Both the position numbers and the translations under genes were made by a program. A stretch of DNA of 64,000 bases from Meandrina meandrites (taxonomy: Eukaryota > Cnidaria > Anthozoa > Scleractinia > Meandrinidae): NCBI GenBank assembly GCA_963693305.1, contig OY855908.1, forward strand, positions 7,034,501 to 7,098,500. Direction: 5' to 3'. Under the pieces are notes generated by a model. That model made no database searches. It worked only from the letters and a program-made list of their open reading frames with translations, and had not been told where the DNA came from. This document shows positions 58,901-64,000 of this stretch, one piece after another (within the stretch, counting starts at the first letter, position 1; every line of letters starts with the position of its first letter).

Positions 58901-61900
58901 CAAGTGTTCAGTTAAGCAGGTTGATGATGTGCTGTTGTTGTTATTGCTGTTGTTGTTCTTGGTGTAGTTGCTGTGGTTACTGTTGTACTTAAACCAGAGC
59001 CGTAACGTTCGTTTGAACATGTGATCTTAATTAGTTGGCATTGATTTTTACGATTTTATTTTGTCCAATTTCTCCTTGATAGAGAAGATATATCAAACAG
59101 TCACAGTGTTTGGTATATTATGCGGACTAAAAAAGGCAGTAAAATGCCTTTAATGTTCATCTGAAGTAAGTCGTTCGTGTCAAGTGCAGACAAGCACAAC
59201 CAGACATGTATGCGCGCATGCATGTTTGCTGAAGTCGTAAGGGAGCTATCAAGAATCCCAACGGAGTAAGATTCGCTGCATAAGCTGACACAAAAAGGTC
59301 AATAAATTGATATAGAGGCTGTGAAATTTAGCAAGGTATTTATAAGGGTTTTCAAGGGTTTCTGGAGGATCTAGATGGGAGTTAATCACCTAATCCTGAT
59401 AGCTGAGAACTAGTTAGTCTTAACTCAGGGTCGGCCGAGAAATGACGCGTTTTTCACTGACAGTTCAGATTTGAGATCTTCAAGCTCCTTCATAGCTCCG
59501 TCAACAATGATTTGAAATTATAACTGATAACTGAGAAATCGCTCAGAATCTAATTGATAACGAAGATTCCAGAATCGCATCAAGACTTTTTCTACATGTG
59601 ACCTATTACCTTCATATCTCTCTGGCATCAATGTCACCTGGATTTTGCTGTCACTACTCCAAGAGCACAAGCGAACATATCCGTAGCAGAAGTCCAACGC
59701 ACCGCTGCTAAAAGAGACCGTTCCTTCCGTTCCATTTATAACGAAGTGGATACGATTGGTCTTTAGGTTGCGGTAAACACACAGGACACTTCCAGTTTTA
59801 ATTTCGCTGTCATAAAGATGGGTTATTTGCGAAGAAGAGCCATAGCTTGTCCTGGAGTCAAATGGTTTGTTGAAGATTTTCCTTAACTTACTATTCCACG
59901 CCCTGAAATGCATGAAACACAGAGACTCGCTAGATGGGTTATTCTTAAAATATGTAAAATGGTTTGATACTGACTTCAAAAGAAGTTAAAAACGAATGTT
60001 TTCTAAAAAATACTGAAAGATGTTTCGATCAGAGAGCAGCATGCAAATATGCGAGACTTGCGGGAAGAGAAGAAATTAATAAAGGGAAGCGTAAATGTCA
60101 GGAATTTGATGTTTACGTAATAATTTCTCGCTCTCTCTGTTCTGTAGCCTGTGTACAGCCGTCCCACTCCCCTCAAAAAAATCGGGGGAGGGAGCGGGAC
60201 GGCTGTACACAGGCTACCTATTCTGTTAGTTGGTAATCCAAACTGATCGCTATCCTCAGTCGAGAGGTATATCACAAGATTATAAACGATTTACGTGTTG
60301 AGGAAGGAAAGCTAACGCGAATTTATATGGTAACATAGTCCTAGCCTGCGTGCAGCCGTCACAGTCCATACTAGAAAGCTAGACACAGCCGCTAATCATG
60401 GTTATTATTCAACAAATTTACGCGATGCCCATATATGGTCAGAAAGTAATTGTTATCCGTTATCCGTACACAACAGATATCCTGCGATATATGTACGTTG
60501 CTAAGATTCGACTGAAATCTTGAAAAGCGCTGCACGACCACAGTTTTTCTCGCTTACAAAAGCGTTTTTTGACAATTTGTTGAACAATAAAATAATTATC
60601 TTCTTCAATCTTGCGAAATATCGTCTGATAATTGTTAGACTACTTATAGTCGGTCTTTTCACTAAAGGTCAGAGGAGCGGTTTTATGTCGGGGGGGCGAA
60701 CCACCAGGCGATATGAGCGGGAGGGGCTTGTCTCGCCTTAACCCCCCTCGCGCTTCTTTTTTAAAAACCCTAGTTTAAAGCATTCCCTTTCTGAATTTCG
60801 AGAGAAAAAAAACAGACTGCAAGCAGTCTAGATAATTGTTAATTATTGCATTTCATGAGTGCCGGATCAAGATCCACTGCTAACTGGAGTTATTGCATTG
60901 TGTTTTTCTGCAGACGCTCCTGACTCCTGACTACTGAACGACTCTCTGGTACGAGTGAACTATTTGAGCAGCCTGGCAGGGGTACCAAAGGGCCTGCCAT
61001 GAGGGAGCGGCAAATGCTCCACTGCGGAGACCAAAAACGCCGGCTAAGTGAGCCACTTAAATTTAAAATGATTATTAACTATATATTTTATGCCCAAATA
61101 CTGAATCGAACTGCATAACCATCCGTGCACACCCTTTATCATTAAATTGTAAAAAGAAAACGACTGCAACTTAAAAAGACCGAAACTAGAGTTGAGAAGC
61201 GGCCTGTCGATATAGGACAGAAATAAGGAAATTCGTGTTGAAATACGTTTTTCATTTCTTTCTTTACTTTTTTCTGTATCATCTGTAAACGAAAACGACA
61301 CAACTTGAAAATGCGCACTTTAACTAGCGATTCGCTGAAAAAAAATACGTAAACATATAAAACAGGAAACAAAACGAAATGTAAATAAAGTGGGCAAAAA
61401 AATAACGGAAAATAGTGAAACTTACAAGATTTGTGAACGTAACAGAAACACTGACAACGAAACTAGAACATTAGCCCGAGAGGACGCTCTCCAAAACGAC
61501 AGAAGTAATTGTTCAAAATACACACGAAAATATGATATATAACTTAACCTAAAAACTAACTGGCGTAAAAACTAATTACAATTACTAAATACGCACGAAT
61601 GAGAAAACAATAGGTTAAAAACATGAACATGCAAAAATGTTAACGGTTCCGTTGCTATAACATCTCAAAATTGGCTTGTGATAAATTTATGCGGATATCG
61701 CTGCAAAAAACTCAGTTTGAATAGGAAGCTGACAAAAAAATCATTGCAGTCTTCTGACTCTTACTTACCATAGCTTTCCAGTTAGTCGATGTTGCTCTTC
61801 ATTTTGAATGCCCAGCATCTGAAGTCTCCTAGAGAATAAATAGCAAACAGAACCAGTTACGACCAGTTATTCCTGTAATTCTGGGCGCAGTTATACCTTA

Positions 61901-62819
61901 TCCCTAAACGTATTAACAGTGTTATCCCTAAAAGTATCTCTGTTGGAGTTTTTTTTCCCACAAACGAAAGTGAAAAAGTGAAACCTAGCATAAATTTCTC
62001 AATTGAAATTTCCCATTTCAATTCAACAAGAAATAAAATACTGACACAGCGGCAACAAACAAAACTCATGAACTACGCAGGCGAAACGTCAAGTTAATTT
62101 TAGATTCTTTTTTCAAACCATCTTAGGTTTGTCGCCGCTGTGTGAATTTTATTTCTTGTTAAGCTTAACATGACATATAACAACATAACACAGCATAACT
62201 CTATTATCTCTCATTTAGTATATCTCAACTAATAACATGTTACAAAAATTATTTACATACACCTGCATCAAGTTAAAATAGAAACTCAATATACCTCTCG
62301 TGCGAGGATATTAATCCAAAGGTTAACGTTGACTGGCCCTCAACACAATCCACAAAGACGTTCAATTTAGACGCGCCACAAAGAGGGTACCTGGTGACGA
62401 CTTCTTCATAAGGAGGCCAGCTGTCCCCTTCTATCCATACTGTCGGGGCTGTCTCTGAAAAGCACTTCGAGCCACGAACGTGTTCTAGTGTCCAACAAGC
62501 TGAATCTTCAAAGACTGTCACAATGAACATAAAAAATAGTACCGGTCTACTTAAAAATCAGTTAGACATGTTAAGTTAAACAAGGTTTTAGAAAGCAATT
62601 AAAAGTCACTGATAGAAAACAGGGTTTAAATAAGGACTCCCCCGTCACACACTTAGAGCATAAAAACGTATCAAAACATATTAAGAGCAGCCTGCCATAA
62701 CGAACTGAAATGAATTTGCTATCTTAAGAATTTTCAATTGATACCTGAGCGGTAGACAAGAGCAATTTGTATATGTAATCGCATGGGCCCGAGGGCAATT
62801 AAGGATTAATTTCACGCGC

Positions 62820-62852
<33 letters not shown>

Positions 62853-63389
62853 CGAAGCGACGAGGGCAATTTGGAAAACTTTGAAAATGCAAGTGAAATT
62901 AATCTTTAATTGCACGAGGGCACATTGCGATTACGTGTTTATCACATAAAGGGCAAAATTGTGTACAAAAGAAAACTTAAACGAGATCCGCCATGGCGTA
63001 AACCGGTTGGCAAGAATATTTGCTCGTAGCAAAATGACCACATAAAAAATCAACTTATACCGAGAAACAGTAAAAGTAAGCATAACACAGCATGTGCAAT
63101 TCACTCATAATAGTTCCTTCACAGATAAACCTGAATGCAGTTTAAATTTTATTTACCTTTGTTTACGAGGCGTCCGACCGCGCAGAAATGCTGCATCGAT
63201 GAAAGTCATAAACAAAGTGTCCGAACGAGCTTTAATAACTTCTTGAACCTGACATTCTCCTTTCCACAGCGAAAACTGTAAGTACCAACAAAATTTATGC
63301 CCTTTCCAGGCTCTGTTTCTAATAAGGCGAAGCAAGCAAAACGAAGAAATGTTATCTTTCAGTGTCGATTCAGTGGTCTCAGCCGCCAT
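52784..63389 (-). CDS. Caspase with SPRY/NHR-like and coiled-coil N-terminal region, nine exons
   Basis: Exons in transcript order are 63157-63389, 62295-62514, 61769-61828, 59610-59902, 58697-58801, 56573-56668, 55162-55275, 53795-54405 and 52784-52951. From exon 2 on the phases match exactly (2,2,1,1,1,1,0). The protein is about 630 residues. Rough layout: residues 75-265 a beta-sandwich-like region; 266-300 a Pro-rich linker; 300-370 a coiled coil; 370-629 a full caspase domain. The catalytic His (SHGD) is near residue 460 and Cys (QACRG) near 504, and the P1-binding PRG is present. The caspase cuts after Asp in apoptosis or immune pathways. No CARD, DED or death fold was seen. Exon 1 to exon 2 fits only with a weaker donor (C|GTAAAC at 63167). 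Confidence 0.8.
52952..53794. other. Last intron of the caspase gene
   Basis: A C-rich tract (53579-53597) and a (CG)n-like motif near 53677 occur. Around 53080-53420 there are broken frames (AGTGGCTCATGAAGAAGCAG; GGAAAGGATAAAGCGGACC) that look like a decayed retroelement, but I cannot assign it. Confidence 0.45.
53795..54405 (-). CDS. Caspase exon 8: p20 and first half of p10
   Basis: Acceptor CTCTCACAG, donor CAG|GTATGT, phase 1 to 0. Landmarks in order are YERGEGPRG, ICLVINNVNF, RRNLGG, SHGD (catalytic His), FFIQACRGQGTD (catalytic Cys), then ADFLLAFATVPGSKSWRS and GSWFVQ (substrate-binding p10). The p20-p10 linker holds several Asp residues suitable for self-cleavage. All key residues are intact. 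Confidence 0.95.
55162..55275 (-). CDS. Caspase gene exon 7: coiled coil
   Basis: Acceptor TTTTTTCAG, donor GTAAGA, phase 1-1, 37 codons. It reads LEAKELQEELVKLQTKCNKQ, then EQENVELHNRL, an evident heptad pattern leading straight into the p20 subunit. Confidence 0.88.
56573..56668 (-). CDS. Caspase gene exon 6: coiled coil
   Basis: Acceptor TTTCTTTCAG, donor GTGAGC, phase 1-1, 31 codons. It reads LREKCTQLEQENMELHSQLK at its end and is a paralogue of exon 7 (KCxxxEQENxELHxxL). Exons 6 and 7 therefore arose by duplication. Confidence 0.88.
58238..58575. mobile_element. About 340-bp inverted-repeat element in a caspase-gene intron
   Basis: The ends are CCCAGGGGCGCAG and CTGCCCCTGGG. Inside is a perfect-looking hairpin at about 58300-58370 (ATATGTGATCTTCG / CGAAGACCACATAT). 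No coding capacity. Confidence 0.6.
58697..58801 (-). CDS. Caspase gene exon 5: linker
   Basis: Acceptor GTCCTTTTCAG, donor GTGAGT, phase 1-1, 34 codons. It contains NPSPPIVKSAHVVEPVTAKP, a Pro/Val-rich linker between the beta region and the coiled coil. Confidence 0.8.
59610..59902 (-). CDS. Caspase gene exon 4: SPRY/NHR-like beta region
   Basis: Acceptor TTCATGCATTTCAG, donor GTAATA, phase 2 to 1, 97 codons. The part SEIKTGSVLCVYRNLKTNRI, then HFVINGTEG and YGYVRLCSW, has the pattern of the strand pairs in SPRY or neuralized-type domains (tGSvl.v, i.F.ING, YgyVrL). Family placement is inference; a fold search would be decisive. Confidence 0.75.
60144..60217. repeat. Hairpin repeat of 74 bp
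   Basis: GTAGCCTGTGTACAGCCGTC is matched by GACGGCTGTACACAGGCTAC. It is a miniature palindromic element in a caspase-gene intron. A partial relative lies near 60343. Confidence 0.9.
60400..60660. repeat. Palindromic repeat family, copy 3 (inverted)
   Basis: Reverse complement of the family at 40440-40770 and 52110-52680. Landmarks are TTATTCAACAAATT, CCATATATGGTCAG, CAATCTTGCGAAATATCGTC. Confidence 0.7.
61769..61828 (-). CDS. Caspase gene exon 3: short helical exon
   Basis: Acceptor TTTATTCTCTAG, donor GTAAGT, phase 2-2, 60 nt. It reads RLQMLGIQNEEQHRLTGKL and connects the two beta-rich exons. Confidence 0.78.
62295..62514 (-). CDS. Caspase gene exon 2: N-terminal beta-rich region
   Basis: Acceptor TTCATTGTGACAG, donor GTATAT, phase 1 to 2, 72 codons. 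It contains CWTLEHVRGSKCFSE, DSWPPYEEV, then KLNVFVDCVEGQSTLTFGLI, whose alternating pattern suits the first strands of a SPRY/NHR-like sandwich completed by exon 4. Confidence 0.75.
62780..62931. repeat. Hairpin repeat of about 150 bp
   Basis: The arms about ATTTTCAAAGTTTTC and GAAAACTTTGAAAAT, extended by CGAGGGCAATT motifs, surround a GAGTCGCGAAGCGAC core. It lies in intron 1 of the caspase gene. Confidence 0.85.
63157..63389 (-). CDS. Probable first coding exon of the caspase gene
   Basis: The ATG at 63389 starts MAAETTESTLKDN and runs 77 codons to a good donor, AAAG|GTAAAT. That donor leaves phase 2, while exon 2 needs phase 1. The alternative donor C|GTAAAC at 63167 gives phase 1. Either the weaker donor is used, a further exon was missed, or this exon belongs to another gene. 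No domain was recognised. Confidence 0.5.
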
Positions 63390-63545
63390 GAATTTCTTTT
63401 CTCCGTGCAGCGCCAATCGTCCAGAAGTTTTTTCGGCTGTGACAAACGAATTTGGATTGAAAAGTCCTCTCTCTATTCCACCAAGGCACCACTCATTTCT
63501 GCCTACCGATTTCTGCGATTTTCTTTCACATTTGATGAAATAACC

Positions 63546-63560
63546 GCATTTATACAGCGC
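63546..63560 (-). promoter_or_regulatory. Possible TATA box
   Basis: GCTGTATAAATGCG on the minus strand lies about 160 bp upstream of the ATG at 63389, suitable for a start site near 63520. Motif only; no transcript evidence. Confidence 0.3.
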
Positions 63561-64000
63561 TTCATGCTGCGACCGTTTTGGTCGCCATGGCGAGTGGAAA
63601 TAAAATTTGGCGACTAAATTTTCCACACAGGTCACCAATTTGGCGACCAGTGTAATGCAAAGAGCTGGCTATGCATCAACATTTTTTTTTTTTGCAGTTC
63701 AATCACTAAGCCAAACAAATTTGACCACAAAACTTTTCATTACAACTATTTCAATCGCCAATCTTACTTATCTGTTTGAATTAAGGATACCTCATTGCTC
63801 AGACTCCTAATTGTGTTTTGTTACCTTCGGTCATGGAACCGCCTACAAAGTTTGCAAACCACATTTCCTTTCCATTGTTTTAGTGTACTGTACAAAAATT
63901 AAACTTGTTTTGCATGTTTATCTTCCTTACCTGTTTCTTTAATCTTTTATTTACTTTTCTGCATGATAATTGGAACAGTTCAACAAAAAAAATTCTTCAA

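Overview
The window reads as animal nuclear DNA, most likely from a cnidarian and probably an anthozoan such as a stony coral. This is inferred from content, since no database search was possible. The supporting signs are an AT-rich, intron-rich layout, a classical caspase, an interstitial TTAGGG-type telomeric tract, Penelope-like GIY-YIG relics, a Mutator/Kolobok-like transposon, a THAP-bearing miniature element and many palindromic foldback repeats. No rRNA, tRNA or CRISPR was seen.

Region by region. Positions 1-830 hold the decayed 3' part of a Penelope-like element. From about 1.7 to 18.7 kb the minus strand carries a candidate gene. It has two ordinary coiled-coil exons at 1703-1765 and 2201-2305, preceded in the transcript by at least 14 microexons of 21-30 nt. 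The microexons are phase 1-1, all are multiples of three, and they sit in tandemly duplicated intron DNA (2.6-8.9 kb, with outliers near 10.9, 12.3 and 18.7 kb). Two TTAA-targeting elements are inserted back to back between the last two microexons: an 899-bp foldback element (13267-14165) and a 4301-bp autonomous-looking element (14170-18470). The second encodes an intact three-exon, 962-codon transposase with a C-terminal DEDDh exonuclease domain. From 19 to 42 kb the DNA is mostly repeats: duplicated blocks, a LINE endonuclease fragment (29.2-30.6 kb), an 801-bp TTAA element with a THAP fragment, hairpin elements and terminal-inverted-repeat elements.

From 42.7 to 48.2 kb the minus strand encodes a small Hook-like coiled-coil gene built from an internal exon-pair duplication. 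It is interrupted in introns by a LINE tail, a Penelope relic and the telomere-like tract, and it ends beside a relic of a caspase last exon. From 52.8 to 63.4 kb a minus-strand caspase gene can be assembled. Eight exons join with matching phases, plus a probable first exon: a beta-sandwich (SPRY/NHR-like) region, a coiled coil, then a complete caspase p20/p10 with intact catalytic His and Cys. It shows no CARD or DED.

The coiled-coil exons of the microexon gene and the caspase gene share a QLEQEN-type core and mostly 1-1 phases. The three minus-strand genes may therefore belong to one locally expanding family of exon-shuffling coiled-coil proteins. The microexon array is the most unusual structure in the window.
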